64,000 nt of DNA, from NCBI RefSeq assembly GCF_026343185.1, contig NZ_JAPEMA010000001.1:992001-1056000 (forward strand), read 5' to 3'. This document shows positions 18,362 through 29,953 of the stretch, one piece after another; the first letter of the stretch is position 1; each line of letters begins with the position of its first letter. The notes beneath the pieces are model-generated. The model was given only the letters and a program-made list of their open reading frames with translations, was not told the origin of the DNA and made no database searches. The position numbers and the translations under genes were made by a program. Origin of the DNA: Streptomyces sp. NBC_00091 (lineage in GTDB: Bacteria > Actinomycetota > Actinomycetes > Streptomycetales > Streptomycetaceae).

Positions 18362-20563
18362 CTAGGGGGCCGGGGTCTCGGAGGCGGCGGCGGCCGCGGC
18401 GAGTTCCGCGGTGATGTCGGCCGGGCGGCGCCAGCCGCGCTCGCCGCGGGCCAGGAGCCAGGCGGTGGCCTCCTGCGGGGGCATGGCGGCGGCGACCAGC
18501 CAGCCCTGGACGGCGTCGCAGCCCAGGTCGCGCAGGCGCTCCCAGGTCTCGTCGTCCTCCACGCCCTCGGCGACGACCAGCAGGCCCAGGGAGTGCGCGA
18601 GGTCGACCGTGCAGCGGACGATCTCGGCGTCCTGGGCGTCGACGGCCAGCCGGGCCACGAAGGAGCGGTCGATCTTCAGCTCGCTCACCGGCAGCCGGCG
18701 CAGGTGCACCAGGGAGGAGTAGCCGGTGCCGAAGTCGTCCAGGGACATCTTGACTCCGTGGCCGGTCAGCCCGGCCATGGTGTCGGCCGCCCGCTGGGGG
18801 TCCTCCAGCAGCACGTGTTCCGTTATCTCCAGCTGGAGCCCGCTCGCCGGGACCCCGTGCCGGGCCAGCCGCGCGGCGACGGCTCCCGCGAAGCCCGGGG
18901 TGTGGACGTCGCGCGGCGAGACGTTGACGGCGACGGGGACCTTCAGCCCCTGCGCCCGCCAGCGTGCGACCTGGGCGAGGGCCGTCTCCAGGACGTACTC
19001 CGTCAGGTGCGGCATCAGCCCGGAGGTCTCGGCGATCGCGATGAACTCGTCCGGGGGGACCCGGCCGCGCTCCGGGTGGACCCAGCGGACCAGCGCTTCC
19101 AGCCCCGCCACCTGTCCGTCGAAGCGGACCTTCGGCTGGTAGTGGAGTTCCACCTCGCCTGCGTCGAGGGCCCGGCGCAGGTCGCCGAGCAGGCCCAGCC
19201 GGTCGGGGGTGTTGCTGTCGCGCTTGGACTCGTAGACCTCCACGCCCGTGCGGTCCCGCTTGGCCTGGTACATGGCCACGTCGGCCCGCCGCAGCAGCCC
19301 TTCCGCGTCCAGCGCGTGGTCGGGGAAGACGGCGAGTCCGGCGCTGGCCTCCAGGACCAGGGTGAGGCCGTCGAGGTCCAGCGGGGAGCTGAGCTCGGCG
19401 ACCAGGCTGCGGGCGACCCGCTGGGCGCTGGTGGTGGAGTCGGTGGCGGGCAGCAGTACGGCGAACTCGTCGCCGCCGAGCCGGGCCGCCTCCGCGTCCG
19501 GCGGGAGCGCCTGGCGCAGCCGCTCGGCGATCTGGAGCAACAGCCGGTCCCCCGCGAGGTGGCCCAGCGTGTCGTTGACGGCGCGGAAGCGGTCCAGGTC
19601 GATCAGCACGAGAGCCGAGCGGGTGCCCAAACGTTCAGCCTCGTCCAGCGCGGACCAGGCCCGCTCCAGCAGCCACTGCCGGTTCGGCAGCCCCGTGAGC
19701 GGGTCGCGCAGCTGCTCCTCGGCGCGGGCGCGGGCGATCCACAGGGTGGAGTCGAGGGCGATGAGCGGTACGGCGAACAGCGGCAGCAGCACCGGCTGGG
19801 AGACGGCGACCACGCAGATCAGCGGGGCGATGCCGAGCAGGGCCGCGGCGACCAGCGCCTGCCGGAGCAGGGCCGTACGGGCCACCGTGGGCAGCCCGCC
19901 GCCTCTGGGGGCCAGCGCGAACCACAGCAGGACCCGGGTCACCACCAGGTAGGAGAGGGCGACCAGGACCACCTCGGGGGCGGCGGCGAGGTCCCAGCCG
20001 GTGGGCAGCCACGGGCTCTCGACGCTCGGAGCGTCGCCGAAGGCGGCCAGGACCAGGGCCCCCGCGCCGATGCCGAGGATGTCGACGGAGCCGTGCAGCA
20101 GGCCCTGCCGCCAGCGCTGCCGGCGGGCGGCCCCGACGAGGGAGACCACGGCCAGGGAGACCAGTCCGGCGGGGATCCAGCCGTAGAGGATGAGCACGCC
20201 GAGGGTGAGCGCGGCGCCGGATCCCGTGCCGCCCCACCAGCGGTCGCGGCCCAGGGCGACCAGGTGGCCGACGATGATGCCGGTGAGCAGGGCCAGGGCC
20301 CAGCCCACCGGGCCGCCCGGGAAGAGCGCCTGACGGTCGGTCAGTGCCGAGACGATGCCGCCGGCGAGCACCACGGCGGCGAGGCCCACGAGGGCGAGGG
20401 GCAGTACGGTGCGACGCCGCTCCTGCCCCGGTCCGCCCGCTCCGCTCTCGAGGGCGCGGGTCTCCGGTGTCCTGGCACCCAGGACACCCAGCCGGCCCGC
20501 CCGCATGGGCGGGATGTCCCCGCCGAATTCAGGTGACGGGTCGGCGCTTTCGGTGGGTTTCAT
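18362..20563 (-). CDS. rmdB: membrane-bound GGDEF-EAL protein, RmdB type
   Basis: 733 aa from ATG 20563 (GGGACGGG upstream). Several transmembrane helices occupy residues 52-275. A GGDEF domain follows with an intact RLGGDEF motif (363-367), then an EAL domain with GLEALVRW (EAL 489-491), DDFGTGYSS and [10 protein letters not shown]. Architecture and position next to ligA and gatC match S. coelicolor RmdB (SCO5495, recalled), a c-di-GMP phosphodiesterase affecting morphological development. Both motifs look catalytically competent by sequence. Confidence 0.92.
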   Translation of the reverse strand: MKPTESADPSPEFGGDIPPMRAGRLGVLGARTPETRALESGAGGPGQERRRTVLPLALVGLAAVVLAGGIVSALTDRQALFPGGPVGWALALLTGIIVGHLVALGRDRWWGGTGSGAALTLGVLILYGWIPAGLVSLAVVSLVGAARRQRWRQGLLHGSVDILGIGAGALVLAAFGDAPSVESPWLPTGWDLAAAPEVVLVALSYLVVTRVLLWFALAPRGGGLPTVARTALLRQALVAAALLGIAPLICVVAVSQPVLLPLFAVPLIALDSTLWIARARAEEQLRDPLTGLPNRQWLLERAWSALDEAERLGTRSALVLIDLDRFRAVNDTLGHLAGDRLLLQIAERLRQALPPDAEAARLGGDEFAVLLPATDSTTSAQRVARSLVAELSSPLDLDGLTLVLEASAGLAVFPDHALDAEGLLRRADVAMYQAKRDRTGVEVYESKRDSNTPDRLGLLGDLRRALDAGEVELHYQPKVRFDGQVAGLEALVRWVHPERGRVPPDEFIAIAETSGLMPHLTEYVLETALAQVARWRAQGLKVPVAVNVSPRDVHTPGFAGAVAARLARHGVPASGLQLEITEHVLLEDPQRAADTMAGLTGHGVKMSLDDFGTGYSSLVHLRRLPVSELKIDRSFVARLAVDAQDAEIVRCTVDLAHSLGLLVVAEGVEDDETWERLRDLGCDAVQGWLVAAAMPPQEATAWLLARGERGWRRPADITAELAAAAAASETPAP

Positions 20564-20914
20564 GCCCGTCCCTCTCACAGCCGGCGATGCCGATGTCACG
20601 CGATGGCCCCGATGTCATGCCATCACGGCTGAAAGCGCATCAGGCAGCCGCGCACGACAGGCGCACCCCACAACAGTAGGACGCGAGAGGCTCCCAGGGG
20701 CAGCGGTCGGCGGTGGTTGCCCGAATGCGGCCCAGCCATCCTCATCAGTACGGTATCCGCCGAACGGGTGAGTTTGGACCAGGACCCCCACGTCACCCAT
20801 CCGATGATCCGACAGCTCACCGCTGCTCGACCAGCCTTGTACCGGCCGATTACCACCGCGGACCGCGCCGGGCGTGCGCCCGCCCGTACGGCCGCACGCC
20901 ACGCAACCGTTCGC

Positions 20915-20935
20915 CCGGCCCGACCCCCGGGCCGG
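20915..20935 (-). terminator. ligA terminator candidate
   Basis: CCGGCCC/GGGCCGG form a perfect 7-base stem with a 7-base loop just past the ligA stop codon. The rest of the 384-base gap (20564-20947) shows no gene I can support; it should hold the rmdB promoter. Confidence 0.55.
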
Positions 20936-20947
20936 CTCCCGTGTGGG

Positions 20948-23194
<2,247 letters not shown>

Positions 23195-24178
23195 TCACTC
23201 AGGGTTGTCGGCGAGCGACCTCGCCGCCCTGACGCAGTGCGCCTGCACCGCGCGGGCGTAGGCGGGCGAGGCGCCCGCCAGACCGCACGAAGGGGTGACC
23301 ACGACGGACTCGGCGAGAGTCCCCGGAGCCAGCCCCAGCCTGCGCCAAAGCTTCCTGACACCCATGACGCTACCGCCCGGGTCTGACAACGGGCCGTCGG
23401 TGCCCGGCACCACTCCGGCGAAGAGTTTCACGCCGCCTTCGACGGCCTCCCCGATGGCGTCGTCCTCGCGCTCGGTGAGCAGCGAGAAATCGAACGAGAC
23501 CCCCGTGGCGCCGGCCCGGCGCAGCAGCGCGAAGGGGACCTCGGGCGCGCAGGAGTGCACGACGACCTCTCCCTCGTGCACGGCGAAGAGGTCGCGCAGG
23601 GTGCTCTCGACCACCTGCCGGTCGACGGCCCGGTAGGTGCGGTAGCCGCTGGCGGAGCGCACCCGGCCGAGCAGGACGGCGGTGAGCGACGGCTCGTCGT
23701 ACTGGAGCACGATCTCGGCGCCGGGGATGCGCTTGCGTACGTCGGCCAGGTGCCCGCGCAGGCCTTCGGCGAGGGATCCGGCCAGGTCGCGGCAGGCTCC
23801 GGCGTCCTGGAGCACGGCCTCGCCGCCGTGCAGCTCCAGGGCGGCGGCCAGGGTCCACGGGCCGACGGCCTGGACCTTGAGCCGGCCCGTGTAGCCCTGG
23901 GTGAACTCCTCGAGGGCGTCGAGGTCCTCGCCCAGCCAGGACCGGGCCCGCCGGGTGTCCCGTCCGGGGCGGTCGCTGATCCGCCAGCCGCTGGGCTCGA
24001 CGTGGGCGTACATGTCGACGAGCAGCCCCAGGGAGCGGCCGATCATGTCCGCGCCGGGCCCGCGGGCGGGCAGCTCGGCCAGGTAAGGGAACTCCTCGAA
24101 GGAGCCGGTGACGGTCTTGGCGGCCTCGCGGGCGTCGCCGCCCGGCAGGGAGCCGACTCCGGTGGCGCTCGCGGTCAT
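23195..24178 (-). CDS. MetE C-terminal-domain-like protein (methionine synthase, vitamin B12-independent family)
   Basis: 327 aa, only the barrel corresponding to the catalytic half of MetE. It starts TGVGSLPGGDAREA. Zinc-type ligands are visible in VVVHSCAPEVPF (His and Cys) and VTPSCGLAGASP (Cys). It lacks the N-terminal tetrahydrofolate-binding half, so the methyl donor is probably not the polyglutamylated folate used by full MetE. Its ATG overlaps the stop of the SDR gene (ATGA), implying a two-gene unit. Confidence 0.88.
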   Translation of the reverse strand: MTASATGVGSLPGGDAREAAKTVTGSFEEFPYLAELPARGPGADMIGRSLGLLVDMYAHVEPSGWRISDRPGRDTRRARSWLGEDLDALEEFTQGYTGRLKVQAVGPWTLAAALELHGGEAVLQDAGACRDLAGSLAEGLRGHLADVRKRIPGAEIVLQYDEPSLTAVLLGRVRSASGYRTYRAVDRQVVESTLRDLFAVHEGEVVVHSCAPEVPFALLRRAGATGVSFDFSLLTEREDDAIGEAVEGGVKLFAGVVPGTDGPLSDPGGSVMGVRKLWRRLGLAPGTLAESVVVTPSCGLAGASPAYARAVQAHCVRAARSLADNPE

Positions 24179-24864
24179 CGGCCGGGCCTGACGGAGAGGT
24201 CGTTGACCTCGGCGTCGCGCGGGAGGTCGACGGCCATGACGATGGTGGTCGCCACGGACTCGGGGTCGATCCAGGCGGCGGGGTCGTACTCCTTGCCCTC
24301 CTGGGAGTGGACCTTGGCCTGCATGGGGCTGGCGGTGCGGCCCGGGTAGACGGAGGTCACCCGCAGACCGTTGGCCTTCTCCTCCTCGCGCAGGGAGTCG
24401 GCGAGGGCCTTGAGGCCGTGCTTGGAGGCGGCGTAGGCGCTCCACTCGGCGTGGGCGTGGAGTCCGGCGCCGGAGTTCACGAAGACGACGGTGGCCTTGG
24501 AGGCCCGCAGGGTGGGCAGCAGCAGCCGGGTGACCTCGGCGGGGGCGATCAGGTTGACGTTGAGCTGCTGGTGCCAGGTCTTGGGGCGCAGCTCGCCGAC
24601 GGGGCCGAGGTCGACGATCCCGGCGATGTGCAGGAGGGAGTCGATCCGTTCGGGGACCGGCTGCTTGGAGAAGGCCCACGAGAGCCGGTCGGGGTCCGCG
24701 AGGTCGCCCACGAGGGTCCGCGCGCCGGGGTAGCGCTCGACGAGCTGGCGGGCGCGGGCGGCGTCGCGGGCGAGCAGGACGAGGTCGTCGCCGCGGGAGT
24801 GCAGCCGGGCCGCGACGGCGGCGCCGATGCCGGACCCGGCACCGGTGATCAGGTGAGTAGCCAT
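24175..24864 (-). CDS. short-chain dehydrogenase/reductase
   Basis: 229 aa with the classical SDR features: TGAGSGIG at residues 7-14, a basic residue pair after beta-2 suggesting NADPH, an FVNSGAG strand with the catalytic Ser region, and YAASKHGLKAL with the Tyr-x-x-x-Lys pair. It overlaps the MetE-like gene by four bases. Substrate unknown. Confidence 0.92.
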   Translation of the reverse strand: MATHLITGAGSGIGAAVAARLHSRGDDLVLLARDAARARQLVERYPGARTLVGDLADPDRLSWAFSKQPVPERIDSLLHIAGIVDLGPVGELRPKTWHQQLNVNLIAPAEVTRLLLPTLRASKATVVFVNSGAGLHAHAEWSAYAASKHGLKALADSLREEEKANGLRVTSVYPGRTASPMQAKVHSQEGKEYDPAAWIDPESVATTIVMAVDLPRDAEVNDLSVRPGR

Positions 24865-24930
24865 ACGGCCATGCTCGCATCCGCCCCGGCCCGCGCGCCG
24901 CCGCGGCCTGCTGCCGCGGCCGGACGGGCA

Positions 24931-25275
24931 TCAGAGCCCGGCGCCCTCGCGCCGGGCGGCGGCCGTCTTCGCCGCGTCGTAATCGGCCGGAACGCCCTCG
25001 ACCAGGATGGCCTCGCCCTGGATGTGGTCGGTGCGCAGCGGGAGGATCTCCTGGTAGGCGTCCGAGTCGTACCATGCGCGGGCCCGGCCGATGTCGGGGA
25101 AGCCGATGACGACGACCGTGCCGGGCCAGGGGCCCTCCTTGACCTCCACCTCCTTGCCGTGGACGAGGAAGCGGCCGCCGAAGGGGTCCATCGTCGCCTG
25201 GATCTCCTCGATGTAGCGGAGGATGTCCTCGTTCATGGTGTCGGGCCGGATGTGGGCGATGGCGTACGCGGTCAT
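24931..25275 (-). CDS. DUF1330 protein
   Basis: 114 aa from ATG 25275 with GGGGAG at a 6-base spacing. A ferredoxin-like alpha/beta dimeric fold is suggested by YAIAHIRPDTMNED, FLVHGKEVEVKEGPWPGTVVVIGFPDIGRARAWYDSDAYQEI. No catalytic residues are assigned in the family. It stands alone between the SDR and GlxA-type genes. Confidence 0.9.
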   Translation of the reverse strand: MTAYAIAHIRPDTMNEDILRYIEEIQATMDPFGGRFLVHGKEVEVKEGPWPGTVVVIGFPDIGRARAWYDSDAYQEILPLRTDHIQGEAILVEGVPADYDAAKTAAARREGAGL

Positions 25276-25328
25276 GTCGCTCTCCCCTGTCAACGGGCCG
25301 GGCGTTCCGGGCCGTTGACCCGATCCTG

Positions 25329-26336
25329 TCAGCGGGCGTCGGCCGCGGCGATTACCTCAGGGGTCATGGTGTGCGGGCCGAAGGTGCGGCGGTAGGCCAT
25401 CGGGGAGACGCCGAAGGCCGTCCGCATGTGCTGGCGCAGGGAGTTGGCGGAGCCGAAGCCGGACCGGTGCGCGACCAGGTCGACGGGCAGGTCGCTGGAC
25501 TCCAGCAGCTGGCGGGCGATCTCCAGGCGCTGCCCGGTGAGCCACTGCACGGGGGTCATGCCGACCTCGTCGCGGAACCGCCGGGTGAAGGTGCGCAGGC
25601 TCATCCGGGCGTGGGCGGCGAGCTCGGCGAGGGCGATCGGCTCGGCGAGGCGTTCCAGGGCCCAGGCGCGGGTGGCGGTGGTGGTGGCGACCGTGGGGGC
25701 GGGGACGGGGCGGTCGATGTACTGGGCCTGCCCGCCGTCGCGCCAGGGCGGTACGACGCACAGCCGGGCGGCCCGGTTGGCGACGGCCGTGCCGTGGTCC
25801 TGGCGGACCAGGTAGAGGCAGAGGTCGACGCCCGCGGCGACGCCGGCGGAGGTGAGGATGTCGCCGTCGTCGACGAAGAGCACCTCGTCGTCGAGCCGGA
25901 CGCGCGGGAAGGCCCGCTGGAACTCGGGGGCGTGCACCCAGTGGGTGGTGGCGGGCCGGCCGTCGAGGAGGCCGGCCGCGGCGAGGACGTAGGAGCCGGT
26001 GCAGATGGAGACCAGCCGGGTGCCGGGGCGGATCGCCGCGAGGGCGTCAGCCAGGGCCTGCGGCAGCGGGGCGCCGTGCGCGAGCTCGTCCATGGCGTGG
26101 GTGGGCGGGATGATCACCGTGTCGGCGACGGCGAGTGCCTCCGGGCCGGCCGCGACCCCGACCGTGAAGCCCGCGTCGCTGGTCACGGCCTGTCCGTCGG
26201 CGGTGCACACGGTGATCTCGTAGAGGGGGTTCCCGTCCTCGTCGAAGGCGTTTCCGAAGACCCGGGAGGGGATTCCGAGCTCGAAGGGCGGTACGCCCTC
26301 GAGGGCGAGTACGGCGATGCGGTGGAAGGACTCCAT
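25329..26336 (-). CDS. GlxA-type AraC regulator (DJ-1/PfpI + AraC HTH)
   Basis: 335 aa. The sensor domain opens IAVLALEGVPPFELGIPSRVF; the elbow region VSICTGSYVLAAAGLLDG contains the conserved Cys. The AraC domain occupies about 215-320 (LAAHARMSLRTFTRRF; VAHRSGFGSANSLRQHM). It is divergent from the oxidoreductase gene at 26487, with a perfect inverted repeat in the shared promoter, so it probably controls that gene. Confidence 0.93.
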   Translation of the reverse strand: MESFHRIAVLALEGVPPFELGIPSRVFGNAFDEDGNPLYEITVCTADGQAVTSDAGFTVGVAAGPEALAVADTVIIPPTHAMDELAHGAPLPQALADALAAIRPGTRLVSICTGSYVLAAAGLLDGRPATTHWVHAPEFQRAFPRVRLDDEVLFVDDGDILTSAGVAAGVDLCLYLVRQDHGTAVANRAARLCVVPPWRDGGQAQYIDRPVPAPTVATTTATRAWALERLAEPIALAELAAHARMSLRTFTRRFRDEVGMTPVQWLTGQRLEIARQLLESSDLPVDLVAHRSGFGSANSLRQHMRTAFGVSPMAYRRTFGPHTMTPEVIAAADAR

Positions 26337-26354
26337 GGCCAGATCCTGTCACAG

Positions 26355-26372
26355 GGTGGCCGTCTGGCCACC
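26355..26372. promoter_or_regulatory. perfect inverted repeat in divergent promoter
   Basis: GGTGGCC-GTCT-GGCCACC, 19 bases upstream of the GlxA-type start and 115 bases upstream of the oxidoreductase start. It is the best operator candidate in this 150-base intergenic region. Confidence 0.55.
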
Positions 26373-26486
26373 ACCACGAGCGTACGCCGACGGCGAAGCT
26401 GATGTCGTCGCCCGGAGAACCCGGGGCAGATCAGCACGAACAGAGCAAGCAGCGCAAGCAGCGCAGTACGACCAGAGGAGACATCC

Positions 26487-27422
26487 ATGCGTGCCGTCGT
26501 CGTCAGCCGGTGGGGCGGACCCGAAGTGCTCACCGCGACCGAGGCCGACCGGCCGGAGCCGCAGCCGGGCGAGATCCTCGTACGGGTCCACGCGGCCGGG
26601 GTGAACCCGGTGGACTGGAAGACCCGCGAGAGCGGCGGGCTCATCCACTGGGGCCCGGTCCCGGCCGTCGGCTGGGACGTCTCCGGGACCGTCGAGGCCG
26701 TCGGTGGCGGCGTCACCCTCGTCCGCCCCGGCGACGAGGTCTTCGGCATGCCGCGCTTCCCGCACCAGGCGGGCGCGTACGCCGAGTACGTGACGGCCCC
26801 GGCCCGGCAGTTCGTGCGGAAGCCGGAGGGCATCGGCCACATCGGCGCGGCCGCCCTGCCGCTCGCCGCGCTCACCGCCTGGCAGGCGCTGGTGGACACG
26901 GCGCGCGTGCAGCCCGGACAGCGCGTCCTGGTGCACGCCGCCGCGGGCGGGGTCGGGCACCTGGCCGTACAGATCGCCAAGGCGCTCGGGGCGTACGTGA
27001 TCGGCACCGCGAGCACCGAGAAGCACAAGCTGCTGCGCGAACTGGGCGCGGACGAGCTGATCGACTACCGGACCACCGACTTCGCCGAGGCGGTGTCCGA
27101 TGTGGACGTGGTGATCGACTCGATCGGCGGGGACTACGGGAAGCGCTCGCTGCGGGTGCTCAAGCCCGGCGGGCACCTGGTCACCCTGCCCTCCCCGGAC
27201 GACGTACCGGAAGGGGCCGGGGGCGTGCACACCGGCTGGACGCTGGTCGAGCCCGACTACCGGGGCCTGGTGCAGATCGCCGCCCTGGTCGAGGAGGGCA
27301 GGCTGCGCCCGGTCGTCGACACGGTGCTGCCGCTGGAGGAGGCCGCGAAGGCCCACGAGATCGGCGAGCGCGGCCGGACCACCGGCAAGATCGTCCTGAC
27401 GGTGGTCCCGGACGGGGTCTAG
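26487..27422 (+). CDS. zinc-independent NADP-dependent quinone oxidoreductase-like MDR protein
   Basis: 311 aa with the MDR fold: an N-terminal GroES-like domain (VNPVDWKTRESG, VGWDVSGTVEAVGG) and a Rossmann domain with VHAAAGGVGHLAVQIAKALG. Zinc ligands of alcohol dehydrogenases are absent, as in QOR enzymes. ATG 26487 has AGAGGAG upstream. It is divergently arranged with the GlxA-type regulator. Confidence 0.93.
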   Translation: MRAVVVSRWGGPEVLTATEADRPEPQPGEILVRVHAAGVNPVDWKTRESGGLIHWGPVPAVGWDVSGTVEAVGGGVTLVRPGDEVFGMPRFPHQAGAYAEYVTAPARQFVRKPEGIGHIGAAALPLAALTAWQALVDTARVQPGQRVLVHAAAGGVGHLAVQIAKALGAYVIGTASTEKHKLLRELGADELIDYRTTDFAEAVSDVDVVIDSIGGDYGKRSLRVLKPGGHLVTLPSPDDVPEGAGGVHTGWTLVEPDYRGLVQIAALVEEGRLRPVVDTVLPLEEAAKAHEIGERGRTTGKIVLTVVPDGV

Positions 27423-27434
27423 GCGCCTGGGCGC

Positions 27435-27599
27435 CTAGTGCTGTGACCGGAAAGGTTCACCGGGTCACGGCGCCCGGCACGGCACCTCGCTGCGTTGTCG
27501 GACCGCGCAAGTACGTCCAGTACGAGACGCGGTCCTCCGCCTTGCGATGCACCGCACCGGACGCCGCGACCCGGCAAACCTTTCCGGCCACAGCACTAG
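27435..27599. mobile_element. 165-bp MITE-like element with near-perfect terminal inverted repeats
   Basis: The ends CTAGTGCTGTGACCGG... and ...CCGGCCACAGCACTAG form 31-base terminal inverted repeats with 28 matches. The interior is itself an extended imperfect palindrome centred near a GTACGTCCAGTAC motif, so the whole element can fold as one long hairpin. No coding capacity. CTAG at both edges may be a target duplication as in IS5-type insertions (inference). It lies between convergent genes, its right end supplies the TAG stop codon of mnmA, and it could act as a bidirectional terminator. Confidence 0.8.
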
Positions 27600-28735
27600 A
27601 CGCCCGCGATGGCGGTGGCCCGGGTGGTGGTGGCGATGGTGGCGGAGCCGACCACGCGGGTGCCGTCGTAGAGCACGATCGCCTGGCCCGGGGCCACGCC
27701 GCGCACCGGCTCGGTGAAGGACACGCGCAGCTCGCCGTCCACGACCTCGGCGTGGACCTCGGTCTCGCCGCCGTGGGCGCGTAGCTGGGCGGTGTAGGTG
27801 CCCGGGGCGGCCGGCGTGGAGCCGCACCAGCGGGGGCGGATCGCGGTGAGGGCGGTGACGTCGAGGGCCTCGACGGGGCCGACGGTGACGGTGTTGTTCA
27901 CCGGGGAGATGTCGAGGACGTAGCGGGGCTTGCCGTCGGGGGCCGGGTGGCCGATCCGCAGGCCCTTGCGCTGGCCGATGGTGAAGCCGAAGGCGCCCTC
28001 GTGGGTGCCGACCTTCTCACCGGTGGCCCCGTCGACGATGTCGCCCTCGGCCTTGCCCAGGCGGTTCGCGAGGAAGCCCTGGGTGTCGCCGTCGGCGATG
28101 AAGCAGATGTCGTGGCTGTCGGGCTTCTTCGCGACGGCCAGGCCCCGCTCCTCGGCCTCGGCGCGGATCTCGTCCTTGGTGGTGAGGGTGTCGCCGAGGG
28201 GGAAGAGGGCGTGCGCGAGCTGCTTCTCGTCGAGGACGCCGAGGACGTAGGACTGGTCCTTGGCCATGTCGGAGGCGCGGTGCAGCTCGCGGGAGCCGTC
28301 CTCGTTCTCCACGACGGTGGCGTAGTGGCCGGTGCAGACGGCGTCGAAGCCGAGGGCGAGGGCCTTGTCGAGCAGCGCCGCGAACTTGATCTTCTCGTTG
28401 CAGCGCAGGCAGGGGTTCGGGGTGCGCCCGGCCTCGTACTCGGAGATGAAGTCCTCGACGACGTCCTCGCGGAAGCGCTCGGCGAGGTCCCAGACGTAGA
28501 AGGGGATGCCGATGACGTCGGCGGCGCGGCGGGCGTCGCGGGAGTCCTCGATGGTGCAGCAGCCGCGGGCGCCGGTCCGGAAGGACTGGGGGTTCGCGGA
28601 GAGCGCCAGATGGACCCCGGTGACGTCGTGCCCGGCTTCGACCGCGCGGGCGGCGGCGACGGCGGAGTCCACACCACCGGACATGGCGGCCAGGACGCGG
28701 AGGGGGCGGGCGGTGCGCGGCAGGTTCTCAGTCAT
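27596..28735 (-). CDS. mnmA: tRNA-specific 2-thiouridylase
   Basis: 379 aa. The PP-loop SGGVDS is at residues 19-24. The catalytic pair is Cys109 in NPCLRCN and Cys211 in [13 protein letters not shown]; the C-terminal beta-barrel domains bind tRNA. It thiolates U34 of Lys/Glu/Gln tRNAs using sulfur delivered from a cysteine desulfurase; such an enzyme is encoded 1.2 kb away (29950). The stop codon lies inside the right terminal repeat of a MITE, so the native 3' end may have been altered slightly. Confidence 0.97.
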   Translation of the reverse strand: MTENLPRTARPLRVLAAMSGGVDSAVAAARAVEAGHDVTGVHLALSANPQSFRTGARGCCTIEDSRDARRAADVIGIPFYVWDLAERFREDVVEDFISEYEAGRTPNPCLRCNEKIKFAALLDKALALGFDAVCTGHYATVVENEDGSRELHRASDMAKDQSYVLGVLDEKQLAHALFPLGDTLTTKDEIRAEAEERGLAVAKKPDSHDICFIADGDTQGFLANRLGKAEGDIVDGATGEKVGTHEGAFGFTIGQRKGLRIGHPAPDGKPRYVLDISPVNNTVTVGPVEALDVTALTAIRPRWCGSTPAAPGTYTAQLRAHGGETEVHAEVVDGELRVSFTEPVRGVAPGQAIVLYDGTRVVGSATIATTTRATAIAGV

Positions 28736-28803
28736 AGCACCGTCCAGGGTACGGGGAACCGGGCGGGGTCACGGCGCGTTATCGGCTGTGGGGGGTGGAT
28801 CAC

Positions 28804-29454
28804 ATGGTGGAGCAGGGGAAGAAGGGGCCGCGCCGGACCCGGCGGGCGGTGCTCTTCGGCGGGCTGGGCGCCCTCGCGGTGGCGGGGGTCGCGGCCCGGG
28901 ATGAGATCGGGCGGGCCTGGTGGCTGGTGCCGGGGGTGTCCAAGCCGCGCAAGGAGGGTGAGCTGGACCACGCGGGGGCGGGCTGGACGGCGGCCTCCCC
29001 GGCGAACTGGCGGCTCGCGGACCGGCCCGACGACTACCGGGTGGACCGGATCGTCGTCCATGTCACACAGGGCAGCTTCGCGTCCTCGGTGGACGCCTTC
29101 AAGAACCCGTGGCACAAGGCGTCGGCGCACTACATAGTGCGCCAGGACGGCCATGTGGAGCAGATGGTGCGCGAGCTGGACGTGGCGTTCCACGCGGCCA
29201 ACCGCTCGATGAACGAGCGCAGCATAGGCATCGAGCACGAGGGCTTCGTCGACCGCCCGCAGGACTTCACGGACGCCATGTACGAGGCCTCGGCCCGGCT
29301 GGCCGCCGACGTCTGCCGGAGGTACGGCATACCGGCGGACCGCCGGCACATCCTGGGCCACTCCGAGGTCCCGGGCGCCGACCACACGGACCCGGGCCGC
29401 CACTGGGACTGGGACCGGTACATCGCCCTCGTGCGGTCGCAGCTGCCCTCGTGA
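28804..29454 (+). CDS. exported N-acetylmuramoyl-L-alanine amidase (Amidase_2)
   Basis: 216 aa from ATG 28804 with GGGGGTGG just upstream; an in-frame GTG at 28795 is the alternative. The N-terminus TRRAVLFGGLGALAVAG is a twin-arginine signal. The catalytic domain has the zinc His of IVVHVTQG, HYIVRQDGHVEQMV, RSIGIEHEGF and GHSEVPGADHTDPGRHWDWDRY. It cleaves the amide between MurNAc and the peptide stem in peptidoglycan. It is coupled by a GTGA overlap to the next gene. Confidence 0.93.
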   Translation: MVEQGKKGPRRTRRAVLFGGLGALAVAGVAARDEIGRAWWLVPGVSKPRKEGELDHAGAGWTAASPANWRLADRPDDYRVDRIVVHVTQGSFASSVDAFKNPWHKASAHYIVRQDGHVEQMVRELDVAFHAANRSMNERSIGIEHEGFVDRPQDFTDAMYEASARLAADVCRRYGIPADRRHILGHSEVPGADHTDPGRHWDWDRYIALVRSQLPS

Positions 29455-29933
29455 GGCGGCCCGAGGAGCGGGAGCCCGCGTTCACACTGCCGCCGGGCGC
29501 GACGGGCTTCCACCGGCCGCAGGACGGCCCGCTTCCGGAGACCGGTCTGCCGGCGTTCCGTACCGCTCTCTACGCCGCCGCCCGCGCGGCCGGGGGCTCC
29601 GTGGGCGAGGTGGAGGCCCGGGCGTATCCCCGGACCTTCCACACCGCGTCGGTTGCCGGCAGGGCGGGCGAGAGCTTCGTCCTGTGCCACGCGCACCATC
29701 CCTGGATCGCCTTCGCCGCGGAACGCCGGGACTGGTACCGGGACGAGTTCCTCGCCCCGCCACCCTGGTCCCGGGCCTTCGCCGCCTCGGGCTTCACGGT
29801 CCTGAGCGGCGAGACGCTGGCCACGCCCCTGTCCGGCGTGGACACCTCGGCGCTTTCACCGGGTGAGCGGCGGCAGGTCCGTTCCTACGCGATCGACACC
29901 CTGGGCGGGTTGCTGTTCAACGCCTGGGACTGA
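29451..29933 (+). CDS. hypothetical protein coupled to amidase gene
   Basis: 160 aa; GTG 29451 overlaps the amidase stop. No signal peptide or membrane segment. Visible pieces: FHTASVAGRAGESFVLCHAHHPWIAFAAE in the middle and an aromatic segment RRDWYRDEFLAPPPWSRAF, ending in SYAIDTLGGLLFNAWD. I do not recognise a family. Its stop lies 5 bases before a MITE-end remnant. Confidence 0.75.
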   Translation: MRRPEEREPAFTLPPGATGFHRPQDGPLPETGLPAFRTALYAAARAAGGSVGEVEARAYPRTFHTASVAGRAGESFVLCHAHHPWIAFAAERRDWYRDEFLAPPPWSRAFAASGFTVLSGETLATPLSGVDTSALSPGERRQVRSYAIDTLGGLLFNAWD

Positions 29934-29937
29934 CGAG

Positions 29938-29953
29938 CCGGTCACAGCACTAG
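29938..29953. repeat. solo end of the MITE at 27435
   Basis: CCGGTCACAGCACTAG is identical to the complement of the left 16 bases of the element at 27435-27599. It overlaps the TAG stop codon of the cysteine desulfurase gene. No partner end is present, so it is a remnant or a precursor target site. Confidence 0.7.
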
